Source: DATACZ01 sp036258795
Lineage (GTDB): Bacteria > Actinomycetota > CADDZG01 > JAHWKV01
DNA length: 5,346 bases
NCBI GenBank assembly: GCA_036258795.1
Contig: DATACZ010000020.1
Coordinates: 1-5,346 of the forward strand
Direction: 5' to 3'
Shown here: in pieces, positions 1-5,237 of the stretch
Layout of the letters: each line of letters starts with the position of its first letter
Numbering within the stretch: the stretch's first letter is position 1
Made by a program: the position numbers and the translations under genes
The notes under the pieces: model-generated
What the model was told of the DNA's origin: nothing
The model's database searches: none
The model's input: only the letters and a program-made list of their open reading frames with translations

Positions 1-1049
1 AGCTCAACCTCGACGGTTCGAGTTTCCTCGCCCCTCTTATGGACGAGGGTCACCCTGTCGCCCACCTTGAAGCGCCTCAGCACCGAAACCACGTCATCCA
101 TGGACCCGATCTTGGTGCCCTCGACCTCGATGATTACGTCACCTTCCCTGAGGCCTGCCTCGGCGGCGCCGCTTCCCGGAACGGCCTCCTGAACCCGGGC
201 TCCCCCGTCATTGGGAATGCTCTCCCCCGCAATCCCGAGGAACGGACGGACTGCTCGCCCGGTCTCGATGATCTGGTCGGCGTCCCCCTTGGCAATCTCG
301 ATGGGGATGGCCAAACCGAGGCCCTCGGCGACTCCAAACCCGATGATGGCGGTGTTGATTCCGATCACCTCGCCCTTGGCGTTGGCCAGCGCGCCTCCGG
401 AGTTGCCCGGGTTGATGGGCGCGTCGGTCTGGATGCCGTCGGTAAACCGGGCTCCGGGCCCCAGGCTGAAGTTTCGATGCAGCGCGCTCACGACTCCCGC
501 AGTGACCGTCCCTTCGAGCCCAAAGGGACTTCCCACCGCTACCGCCAAGTCGCCGACGTTGAGGTCCTCCGTCGAGCCGAGGGTTGCCGAGGTAAGGCCC
601 TCACGGTCGACCTTTATGACCGCGATGTCATCGGAGGGGAACGCGCTGCCGACCAACCGGGCTGCAAGCTCCTCCCCGTTGGACAAGGTGACGCGGATGT
701 CATCGCCCCTGGACACCACGTGGTGATTGGTGATGATGTAGCCGTCCGAGCGAAAGATCACGCCTGACCCGCCAGACCGCCTGCCCAGTGGGACGGCACT
801 GCGGCCTACCTCGATTCCGACCACACTGGGAAGCAGCGCTCTTGCCACTCCTGCCACTCCGACCAGAGGCTCCCCCTTCGACGAGCCCTCGGCAACACGC
901 ACCACGGGATCGGATGAGGAAGAGTCGCCCCGGCCGGCCACCAGGAGCGTAACTCCCGACCCGATGAGCGCACCCAGCAGGCCGATGACAAGCGGGACCA
1001 GTAGCGGCCCCCGTGGTTTCGGAGCCGATCCCTCGGGATCAGTTGACAT
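1..1049 (-). CDS. htrA: HtrA/DegP-family membrane-anchored serine protease with PDZ domain (3' end cut)
   Basis: Envelope quality-control protease that would cleave misfolded proteins outside the membrane. Only 349 codons are present because the gene runs off the left edge. A short cytoplasmic tail is followed by a hydrophobic anchor at about residues 15-38 and a Ser/Asp-rich linker. The trypsin-like domain spans about 70-260 and carries the full triad: His110 in TNHHVV, Asp141 in SDDIAVIKV, Ser217 in GNSGGAL. A PDZ domain starts near 268 (RPFLGI), with SGAAEAGLREGDVI at 293-306; little more than its end can be missing. The order matches mycobacterial PepD. The ATG at 1049 lies inside the end of the upstream receiver-like gene (11-base overlap, other frame), so translational coupling is likely; AGG five bases before it is a weak ribosome site. 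An in-frame ATG at 1073 has no ribosome site and would add eight residues. It probably belongs to the regulon of the MprAB-type pair upstream. Confidence 0.95.
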   Translation of the reverse strand, partial: MSTDPEGSAPKPRGPLLVPLVIGLLGALIGSGVTLLVAGRGDSSSSDPVVRVAEGSSKGEPLVGVAGVARALLPSVVGIEVGRSAVPLGRRSGGSGVIFRSDGYIITNHHVVSRGDDIRVTLSNGEELAARLVGSAFPSDDIAVIKVDREGLTSATLGSTEDLNVGDLAVAVGSPFGLEGTVTAGVVSALHRNFSLGPGARFTDGIQTDAPINPGNSGGALANAKGEVIGINTAIIGFGVAEGLGLAIPIEIAKGDADQIIETGRAVRPFLGIAGESIPNDGGARVQEAVPGSGAAEAGLREGDVIIEVEGTKIGSMDDVVSVLRRFKVGDRVTLVHKRGEETRTVEVE

Positions 1050-1461
1050 CGTTGCCTGGCTGGTCCCCTCCATCGATGAAGGCGCTTGTTGGCATTCCCC
1101 TTACTCCACTAGCTCCTGCGTCCGGCAACCAGTAAAGGCGGTGCACAAGCGCCCGGACAAAGGCTCCGAGGCCTGGGACGCTGCGGCCCACCAGAAGCCC
1201 GTTTGCACCCGCGGTTAGGCAGCCGACCGCGGCCGGCGGAACCGGCTCGGATGACTCCAGCACGAAGATTCCTGAGTGGGGATAAGCCTGGCGCAGCATT
1301 GAGACGCGTTCCGGGTTCGATCCCGTAAGGATGATAGCCTCGGAGGATTCCGGCTCCCCTCCCGCTGAGACCATGAAGTCGTCACCCAGCTCGGCCTGAA
1401 GCAGCGGCCGAAGGTTGGCGTGCGGGCCCTCGAGCAGCACCTCCACCAAGCGAGTGGGCAT
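1039..1461 (-). CDS. Degenerate stand-alone receiver-like (pseudo-receiver) protein
   Basis: Small protein of 140 residues from this start. Its pattern resembles a CheY-type receiver: beta-1 RLVEVLLEG near the N-terminus, then helix NLRPLLQAEL, a central strand EAIILTG, a later strand GIFVLESS, and TAGANGLLVGRSVPGLGAFVRAL, which resembles the AGAxGYLLK...EELxxAIRAV end of NarL-type receivers. Phosphorylation residues seem lost: the acidic pair after beta-1 is Glu-Gly, the acceptor Asp position reads Thr/Gly, and the conserved Lys is absent. No DNA-binding or other output domain follows; the tail from about residue 108 is low in recognisable structure. It overlaps htrA by 11 bases, so the two are probably co-translated. 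Start choice is open. ATG 1461 places beta-1 at the N-terminus as usual and lies just after an operator array. ATG 1566 has an excellent ribosome site (GGAGGG, five bases away) behind the yceI stop, but its 35 extra codons have only about 50% G/C at third positions and contain the array. The receiver assignment is an inference from pattern; an unrelated Rossmann-like fold is possible. Confidence 0.7.
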   Translation of the reverse strand: MPTRLVEVLLEGPHANLRPLLQAELGDDFMVSAGGEPESSEAIILTGSNPERVSMLRQAYPHSGIFVLESSEPVPPAAVGCLTAGANGLLVGRSVPGLGAFVRALVHRLYWLPDAGASGVRGMPTSAFIDGGDQPGNDVN

Positions 1462-1467
1462 GCGACG

Positions 1468-1473
1468 ATGCAA
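1468..1473 (-). promoter_or_regulatory. Possible -10 element downstream of array B
   Basis: TTGCAT on the minus strand, with ten bases between it and the CTTAG of the last repeat. TTTCAT sits at exactly the same offset after array A, and both are followed by CG. The match to TATAAT is weak (first and last two positions), as expected for an activator-dependent promoter. Transcription would start about six or seven bases downstream, at or next to the ATG at 1461, which would give a leaderless mRNA. Confidence 0.35.
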
Positions 1474-1480
1474 ACCTCCG

Positions 1481-1524
1481 CACCTAAGAGCCCAGTGAGA
1501 GGCGAATAAGAATCGGGTAAGAGA
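1481..1524 (-). promoter_or_regulatory. Operator array B: four 11-bp direct repeats, putative MprA-type regulator site
   Basis: Four head-to-tail units on the minus strand: 1514-1524 TCTCTTACCCG; 1503-1513 ATTCTTATTCG; 1492-1502 CCTCTCACTGG; 1481-1491 GCTCTTAGGTG. They share the core YTCTTA with arrays at 2334-2377 and 4485-4528. An 11-bp head-to-tail step is the geometry used by OmpR/PhoB-family regulators, one protomer per unit. The array lies just upstream of the ATG at 1461 and inside the N-terminal extension read from 1566. It is inferred to let the response regulator drive the receiver-like/htrA pair separately from the upstream genes. Confidence 0.75.
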
Positions 1525-1566
1525 ATGCCTCGGCCGCCCCGCTTCTTTACCGGCTCCAACTGCCAT

Positions 1567-1577
1567 GGATACCCTCC
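1567..1577 (-). promoter_or_regulatory. Strong ribosome-binding site before ATG 1566
   Basis: Between the yceI stop codon and the ATG at 1566, the minus strand reads AGGGAGGGTATCC and then ATG. This near-ideal Shine-Dalgarno sequence sits about five bases from the start and overlaps the end of yceI. It supports a longer form of the receiver-like protein (175 residues) made from read-through yceI mRNA, in competition with the ATG at 1461. Confidence 0.55.
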
Positions 1578-2276
1578 CTATGCGGACTGGGACTTGGCCA
1601 GGAGAAGCTGAAACTCCATGGTCCCTCTCGGTTCAACGGTGACTATGTTGGCGACGTTCGGTGGGACGATGGCAAAGTCGTTCATGGGAAACTCGAGCGC
1701 TCCGGCAACCTCCAGCCGGCCGTTTCTCAACCTGGCCTCGATGGGAATCGACACCGGGCGCGTAACTCCGTGAATGGTCAGCTGACCGGGAAGTTCCATC
1801 CTTACCTCGGACCCGCTTTCTGCCGCCGGTGGAATGGCAACCGGACCAGCGGACACGAACAAGGCTCGGGGGTACCGGTCGGTTTGGAGCCCTCGATCAC
1901 GCAGAGCGCGGTCTCGCCTGGCCTCATCGCTTCTAATCTGCGTCGTGTCGACCTCCACCCTGATATCCCTGGCAACCAGGCCCGTCGCTTGACGCTCGAT
2001 TGTCATCTGTCCCGTCACGGCTTCAGTCCGGCCCACCGCATCGCTCTGAGCGGGAAGCCGGGCCAGCTTTTCCCGAACCCGATAGCCGGCCTCCGAACCC
2101 CGTTGCAAGGTCCAGAGGCCGACCGGGTCACCCACGTCGCCGGCGGGGGGTTGCGGGGCGTCCTCCAATGTGACCGGCGGCGGAGTCTTTGGGGTGAAGA
2201 AAAGGAAATAGACGGCGGCAAACGCAGCGATCGGCCCTGCGATGAGCAGCGTGGTGATGAGCCTCCTGTTGCGCAA
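1578..2276 (-). CDS. Membrane-anchored YceI-family protein
   Basis: A 232-residue YceI-family protein. The family has a lipocalin-like barrel that binds long isoprenoid or polyprenyl lipids in some members; the ligand here cannot be told. Residues 1-5 are basic, 7-27 form a hydrophobic signal-anchor, and 28-50 are a Pro-rich linker. The domain runs from LWTLQRGSEAGYRV (54-67) to the C-terminus. Family hallmarks are VTGQMTIE (87-94), VEVDTTQIRSDEARRDRALR (107-126), YPRALF (135-140), GQLTIHGVTRPV (164-175) and ALEFPMNDFAIVPPN (193-207). No lipobox Cys is seen, so it is probably held by the N-terminal helix with the barrel outside. The start is TTG: GGAAGG lies five bases upstream, and no ATG or GTG upstream gives a better start. 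Operator array A lies 58-101 bases upstream, giving it a promoter apart from the kinase gene. The next gene may start 11 bases after its stop. Confidence 0.92.
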   Translation of the reverse strand: MRNRRLITTLLIAGPIAAFAAVYFLFFTPKTPPPVTLEDAPQPPAGDVGDPVGLWTLQRGSEAGYRVREKLARLPAQSDAVGRTEAVTGQMTIERQATGLVARDIRVEVDTTQIRSDEARRDRALRDRGLQTDRYPRALFVSAGPVAIPPAAESGSEVRMELPGQLTIHGVTRPVSIPIEARLRNGRLEVAGALEFPMNDFAIVPPNVANIVTVEPRGTMEFQLLLAKSQSA

Positions 2277-2288
2277 AAGGATCCTTCC
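2277..2288 (-). promoter_or_regulatory. Ribosome-binding site for the TTG start of yceI
   Basis: The minus strand reads GGAAGGATCCTT directly before TTG at 2276. The GGAAGG-to-start spacing is about normal and decides in favour of this TTG start. Confidence 0.65.
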
Positions 2289-2320
2289 ACTCTCGCCCCT
2301 CTTAAAGGTTGATGAGACCG

Positions 2321-2326
2321 ATGAAA
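2321..2326 (-). promoter_or_regulatory. Possible -10 element downstream of array A
   Basis: TTTCAT on the minus strand, with ten bases between it and the CTTAG of the last array A repeat, the same offset as TTGCAT after array B. It matches TATAAT at positions 1, 3, 5 and 6. The predicted start near 2314 leaves a leader of about 38 bases that contains the ribosome site of yceI. Confidence 0.4.
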
Positions 2327-2333
2327 CCAGGGG

Positions 2334-2377
2334 ACGCTAAGAGTCCGGTTAGAGGACGTTAAGAAACGGCTAAGAAA
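2334..2377 (-). promoter_or_regulatory. Operator array A: four 11-bp direct repeats upstream of yceI
   Basis: Four head-to-tail units on the minus strand: 2367-2377 TTTCTTAGCCG; 2356-2366 TTTCTTAACGT; 2345-2355 CCTCTAACCGG; 2334-2344 ACTCTTAGCGT. This is the clearest of the three arrays. The first unit overlaps the last codons and the TAG stop of the kinase gene; the rest fills the gap before yceI. The spacing fits a PhoB/OmpR-class activator occupying the -35 region, with a candidate -10 at 2321-2326. The binding protein is inferred to be the response regulator encoded at 3734-4408. Confidence 0.8.
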
Positions 2378-3737
2378 CTGCGGGAAGGGATACGGTGAGT
2401 ACCGCCCCTCCGCCGCGCCCGTTGCTGGCGCTGACCGTTCCGCCGTGTGCCGACACGATCTGCCTGACGATGGCCAGACCGAGACCCGAGCCTGCCATCC
2501 CTCGAGCATCGTCGGCGCGGTAGAAGCGGTCGAAGACCTGCGGGAGGTCCGAAGCCGAGATGCCAGGGCCCCCATCCCGCACGGTGACCTCACCGTTTGC
2601 CACGACTACCTCGACCACGCCGTCCGCAGGGCTCCATTTGGCGGCGTTATCGAGCAGGTTCATCATTGCCCGTTCGATCCTGGACGGAATCGCCTTAACG
2701 GTCGACTCGGACAGCTCCATCTCAAACCGGATGTTCGGCCAGTGGCGGCGAGCCCGCTCCACTGCATCCTGGACCAGTAGGTCCAGCCTCACCTCCTCGG
2801 GCTCAAGTCCGGGCTCGTCTCCCCTGGCCAGCTCAATCAGATCGGACATCAGCAGGGTGAGCTCATCGAGCTGCCCGATAACGTCTCTCAGAATCCTGTC
2901 CTTCTCCTCCACCGACAATGAGTCCGCCCGGGCGAGAACCTCGATGTTGGTGCGCAGGCTGGTGAGCGGTGTCCGGAGCTCATGTGAGGCGTCGGCCACG
3001 AGCTGACGCTGCGCTTTGAGCGAGGCGTCCAGCGCCTCGAGCATGGCGTTGAAGCTGGAGGCCAAGCGACCCAGCTCGTCCGAGCCCCTTCGAGTGATTC
3101 GGTGAGCAAGGTCCTTGGTCGTGGCCACTTTTTCGGCCGCTTCAGTGAGATCCCGGACCGGCGTGAGGGCCGTGGAGGCAACCACTCTAGCCAGCCCCGC
3201 GGCAAGCACGGTGCCGGCAATCATCATGGCGGCCAGTATCAACACGAGCTTGCCTAAGATCTGGTCGACCTCGTTCAGCGGGCGGGCCACCTGCAAAGCA
3301 ATGCCCCGGCCGAATGGGGTAGTGAGAACCCTTATGTGGGCTCCGTCGACGTTCATGTCGTCGTAGAACTGCTCTGCCTGCCCGCTCGCCACCTCTCTGG
3401 TCCGGCTGTTTACGGGAATGGCGACATCTTGCTCCGGGGGCCGGAGCACCGGCCCGGACAGCAGGACGAACTGGGTGAGTCCCTCGGGTCCCCCAAAGCG
3501 GGATTGCGGCACCTCATATGGAAACTCACGCATTCGGTCGTGAGACTCAGCGCGATAAAAGGGACTGCCCAGCTGGCCCGCAATTGCCGCGAAGCTCTGG
3601 GCCCGCTCATGAAGGGCCCCGTCGATTTGGGCCCTGAGCTGAGACCGGACCCCGTAGAAGATGACCCCGGAGATCAGGAGCATCGCCGCAGCCATTGCTA
3701 CGCCGGCAGAAAGTGAGAGGCGTGCCTTGAGGCTCAA
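2370..3737 (-). CDS. mprB: MprB-type sensor histidine kinase
   Basis: A 455-residue inner-membrane sensor kinase, partner of the regulator encoded just upstream. Domains in order: TM1 about 10-29; an extracytoplasmic sensor of about 130 residues (30-161); TM2 about 162-183; HAMP about 184-236; HisKA with phospho-acceptor His252 in SHELRTPLTSLR; HATPase with N-box NLLDNAAKWSP (360-370), G1 DGGPGI (388-393), F-box VFDRFYR (401-407) and G2 GSGLGL (416-421). All catalytic boxes are intact. The start is taken as TTG at 3737. It overlaps the regulator's TGA stop in a TTGA, has GAGGG four bases upstream, and begins a few residues before TM1. The open frame extends to an ATG at 3872, but that extension lies wholly inside the regulator gene and reads as Arg/Pro-rich nonsense. 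Resemblance to mycobacterial MprB rests on domain plan, regulator similarity and a neighbouring HtrA gene; the symbol is by analogy. Its stop codon lies inside operator array A. Confidence 0.93.
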   Translation of the reverse strand: MSLKARLSLSAGVAMAAAMLLISGVIFYGVRSQLRAQIDGALHERAQSFAAIAGQLGSPFYRAESHDRMREFPYEVPQSRFGGPEGLTQFVLLSGPVLRPPEQDVAIPVNSRTREVASGQAEQFYDDMNVDGAHIRVLTTPFGRGIALQVARPLNEVDQILGKLVLILAAMMIAGTVLAAGLARVVASTALTPVRDLTEAAEKVATTKDLAHRITRRGSDELGRLASSFNAMLEALDASLKAQRQLVADASHELRTPLTSLRTNIEVLARADSLSVEEKDRILRDVIGQLDELTLLMSDLIELARGDEPGLEPEEVRLDLLVQDAVERARRHWPNIRFEMELSESTVKAIPSRIERAMMNLLDNAAKWSPADGVVEVVVANGEVTVRDGGPGISASDLPQVFDRFYRADDARGMAGSGLGLAIVRQIVSAHGGTVSASNGRGGGAVLTVSLPAVS

Positions 3738-4408
3738 GAAGCCCTCATGACGTAACCTACCCCCCGAACCGTGTGGATGAGCCTGGGCTCGTCCCCTACC
3801 TCGATCTTCCTTCGGAGGTACCCGACGTAGACCTCGAGGGAGTTTGATTCGGGGCCAAAGTCGTATCCCCAAACTCTGTCGAAAATGACCTCGCGCGTGA
3901 GGACCCTCTTCGGATTCCGCAGAAAAAGCTCGAGCAGGAGGTACTCCGTCCGGGTCAGGTCGATGATCCGGTCGCCCCGCCGGACCTCCCGCGTCTCCCC
4001 GTCCATGGATAGGTCGGCAAACCTGAGCACATGCTTGTCTTCGCTTCCCACTGACCGCCGCAGGAGAGCCCTGAGACGCGCCAGCAGCTCCTCGAGCGCA
4101 AACGGCTTGACCAGGTAATCGTCGGCGCCTGCGTCGAGCCCTGCCACGCGGTCCCGCACCGCGTCCCGGGCGGTCAAAAGCAGAATGGGAGTGGAGTCTC
4201 CGGCGGCTCGTATCCGCCGGCAGACTTCGAGCCCGTCGACTCTCGGCATGAGAATGTCCAGGACGATGGCGTCGGTCGGATCGTCGGCAAAGGCCTTCAG
4301 AGCATCCATCCCGTCCTTGGCGAGCACCACCTCGTAGCTTTCAAGCTTGAGCGCTCTTTCCAAAGCCTCTCTTACGGGACGCTCATCATCAACGACAAGA
4401 ACTTTCAT
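3734..4408 (-). CDS. mprA: MprA-type response regulator (OmpR/PhoB family)
   Basis: A 224-residue transcription factor. The receiver (about 1-115) has the acidic pocket Asp7-Asp8, acceptor Asp51 in VLDILMP, Thr79 in LLLTARD, and Lys101 in YLVKPF. The winged-helix DNA-binding domain (about 127-222) has LTRTEYLLLELFLRNPKRVLT, a recognition-helix region around SLEVYVGYLRRK, and the closing hairpin LIHTVRGVGYVMR. Stretches such as RVAGLDAGADDYLVKPFALE and the LEVYVGYLRRK to VRGVGYV end closely match mycobacterial MprA as remembered. All phospho-relay residues are present. ATG 4408 is preceded by AGGAG nine bases away. Its TGA overlaps the kinase start, so the pair is coupled. A repeat array (4485-4528) like those before yceI and the receiver-like gene lies upstream, suggesting autoregulation. 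MprAB in mycobacteria responds to envelope stress; the same role here is inferred. Confidence 0.95.
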   Translation of the reverse strand: MKVLVVDDERPVREALERALKLESYEVVLAKDGMDALKAFADDPTDAIVLDILMPRVDGLEVCRRIRAAGDSTPILLLTARDAVRDRVAGLDAGADDYLVKPFALEELLARLRALLRRSVGSEDKHVLRFADLSMDGETREVRRGDRIIDLTRTEYLLLELFLRNPKRVLTREVIFDRVWGYDFGPESNSLEVYVGYLRRKIEVGDEPRLIHTVRGVGYVMRAS

Positions 4409-4434
4409 TGCAGCGGGCTCCTATAGCAACCCGG

Positions 4435-4449
4435 CCGGGGCGTCCCCGG
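4435..4449 (-). promoter_or_regulatory. Short all-G/C hairpin in the leader of the response-regulator gene
   Basis: A perfect 6-bp inverted repeat (CCGGGG and CCCCGG) with a 3-base loop, 26 to 40 bases before the ATG at 4408 and just upstream of the AGGAG ribosome site. No T-run follows, so it is not a standard terminator. It could stabilise the 5' end or affect translation, or be chance in G/C-rich DNA. Confidence 0.35.
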
Positions 4450-4457
4450 ACCAACGA

Positions 4458-4484
4458 GATGCGCTACTCATGCCCTAGCGCATC
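4458..4484. repeat. Perfect 9-bp inverted repeat in the response-regulator promoter region
   Basis: GATGCGCTA at 4458-4466 and its exact reverse complement TAGCGCATC at 4476-4484 flank a 9-base centre. It abuts operator array C, which begins at 4485. Its centre and inner arm cover TAGGGC (4472-4477, minus strand), the place where the -10 would fall by analogy with arrays A and B. It lies where a dimeric repressor would compete with RNA polymerase. The alternative is an RNA stem, but only if transcription starts upstream of it. No T-run is present. Confidence 0.6.
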
Positions 4485-4528
4485 AATCTAAGAATTGCAT
4501 GATAGGAAGGTGAAAACCTGCGAAGAAA
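4485..4528 (-). promoter_or_regulatory. Operator array C: four 11-bp repeats upstream of the response-regulator gene
   Basis: A weaker version of arrays A and B in the same orientation: 4518-4528 TTTCTTCGCAG; 4507-4517 GTTTTCACCTT; 4496-4506 CCTATCATGCA; 4485-4495 ATTCTTAGATT. The third unit begins CCT and the fourth contains CTTAG, exactly as in the other two arrays, which argues against chance. The first conserved A is C in unit one, and two units depart from C at position four. Inferred role: autoregulation of the mprAB-like operon with lower affinity. Confidence 0.6.
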
Positions 4529-4567
4529 ACGGCCGATTTACGTTTGTTACGGAGAAGGCGGCTTAGC

Positions 4568-4927
4568 TCAGAACCGATCCTCGACCCCGCCGCCCAGGCT
4601 CTCCCAGACGGCTTGAACGTTCTCGAACTGGCGACCATCTGGAAGGCTCTCAAGGCGGTCGACGACCCAGTCGTAGGCTTGATTCCTCCTGGCATCCGCG
4701 ACCAGTGCGCGCTTATCGGCTGGGAAGCCGCCCGGGTCTAGGAACCGGGCGATCGTAGAGCGGGCATCCAAGGAGTCGGGCGCTCCTACGTAACGGTCGG
4801 TCGAGTCTTCCACCAGCCGGCCCTCCTGAGCCCTGCTCTCGATCCCGTGACCGCTGGTGAGGGACTCGACCTCGTGTTTGATCTGTTCGTCCATCCTCGG
4901 ACTGTGCTTTGCCGACTCTCGATCCAT
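4568..4927 (-). CDS. DUF2795 domain-containing protein
   Basis: A 119-residue soluble protein with no membrane segment. The N-terminus HSPRMDEQIKHEVESL (8-23) followed by ESRAQE is a pattern remembered from actinobacterial DUF2795 proteins. A variable acidic middle leads to the DUF2795 region at about 55-115: SxIARFLDPGGFPADKRALV, then YDWVVDRLESLPDGRQFENV, then VWESLGGG. The function of the family is unknown to me. The start ATG at 4927 has AAGG about five bases upstream, and the gene begins 19 bases after the stop of the small acidic-protein gene, so the two are probably one operon. It faces the same way as the mprAB-like operon but is separated from it by a regulatory gap, so a functional link is not shown. 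Confidence 0.85.
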   Translation of the reverse strand: MDRESAKHSPRMDEQIKHEVESLTSGHGIESRAQEGRLVEDSTDRYVGAPDSLDARSTIARFLDPGGFPADKRALVADARRNQAYDWVVDRLESLPDGRQFENVQAVWESLGGGVEDRF

Positions 4928-4946
4928 GGTGGCCTTTTCTTGCCTT

Positions 4947-5132
4947 TTATCTATCGTCGTCCAGTGGGACGGTCCTGGCGTGGTCTAAAGCATCGGCCGC
5001 GGGTACGTCGTCCAAGATCACCGGGCTCATCTCTTCCGGCTCCGGCGATTCGGATTCCGCCCAAACGAGGTCGTCAGTCGACACCGGATACGCATCGTTA
5101 ATTGCGGCAGCCCTACCCAATTCAGTTTCCAT
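4947..5132 (-). CDS. Small acidic protein of unknown function
   Basis: A 61-residue protein with 17 Asp/Glu against three Arg, no Cys, no membrane segment and low sequence complexity; it is probably disordered and cytoplasmic. The C-terminal part, VPAADALDHARTVPLDDD (43-60), recalls a short motif seen in other small actinobacterial acidic proteins, but I cannot name a family. ATG 5132 is chosen over ATG 5147 because GGAGG lies at the right distance before 5132, while 5147 has no ribosome site and would add only MEEVA. The gene sits 19 bases before the DUF2795 gene. Coding status rests on the ribosome site, the spacing and its position in a minus-strand gene string. Confidence 0.65.
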   Translation of the reverse strand: METELGRAAAINDAYPVSTDDLVWAESESPEPEEMSPVILDDVPAADALDHARTVPLDDDR

Positions 5133-5237
5133 GGCCACCTCCTCCATCGAGCGCTTGAGCGCGCGTCAGGTACGCCTCGGCTGGGACCTACCCAACTCCT
5201 TTGGACGCTAATCCGGACAGCTTGGCTCCTTGAGGCG
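5133..5237. other. Intergenic gap after the RlpA-like gene
   Basis: About 105 bases between the RlpA-like stop and the acidic-protein start. It holds the GGAGG ribosome site for the downstream gene. I see no strong terminator, no copy of the 11-bp repeats and no convincing -35/-10 pair; TTGGGT with TACCTG 17 bases later is too weak to call. Confidence 0.4.

Larger units (their letters stand above)
4409..4567. other. Regulatory intergenic gap before the response-regulator gene
   Basis: These 159 bases hold operator array C, the 27-bp inverted repeat, the G/C hairpin and the AGGAG ribosome site. The part nearest the DUF2795 stop (4529-4567) contains a short T-run after GGCCG on the minus strand but no convincing stem, so a terminator is not called. 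Confidence 0.6.

Noticed and set aside
39..767. Long plus-strand open frame of 242 codons
   Set aside because: It is the antisense reading of the HtrA gene, whose minus-strand frame has an intact catalytic triad and PDZ domain. The plus-strand product has no recognisable family pattern.
1050..1073. Alternative in-frame ATG for htrA at 1073
   Set aside because: No ribosome site precedes it, and it adds only eight residues before a normal HtrA N-terminus. It cannot be fully excluded.
2015..2593. Minus-strand open frame of 192 codons spanning the kinase end and yceI start
   Set aside because: It is a frame shadow of two well-supported genes, rich in Arg and Ser, and would cross the operator array.
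3738..3872. N-terminal extension of the kinase to ATG 3872
   Set aside because: The segment overlaps the conserved winged-helix coding region of the response regulator and translates as Arg/Pro/Gly-rich sequence with no ribosome site.
4430..4439. Palindrome CCCGGCCGGG
   Set aside because: Short, purely G/C, and overlapping the better 15-base hairpin; likely by chance in this composition.
4529..4567. Possible rho-independent terminator after the DUF2795 gene
   Set aside because: There is a short T-run after GGCCG on the minus strand, but the best stem is about four base pairs.
5133..5147. Start of the acidic-protein gene at ATG 5147
   Set aside because: The GGAGG ribosome site lies after this codon and is correctly spaced for ATG 5132 instead.
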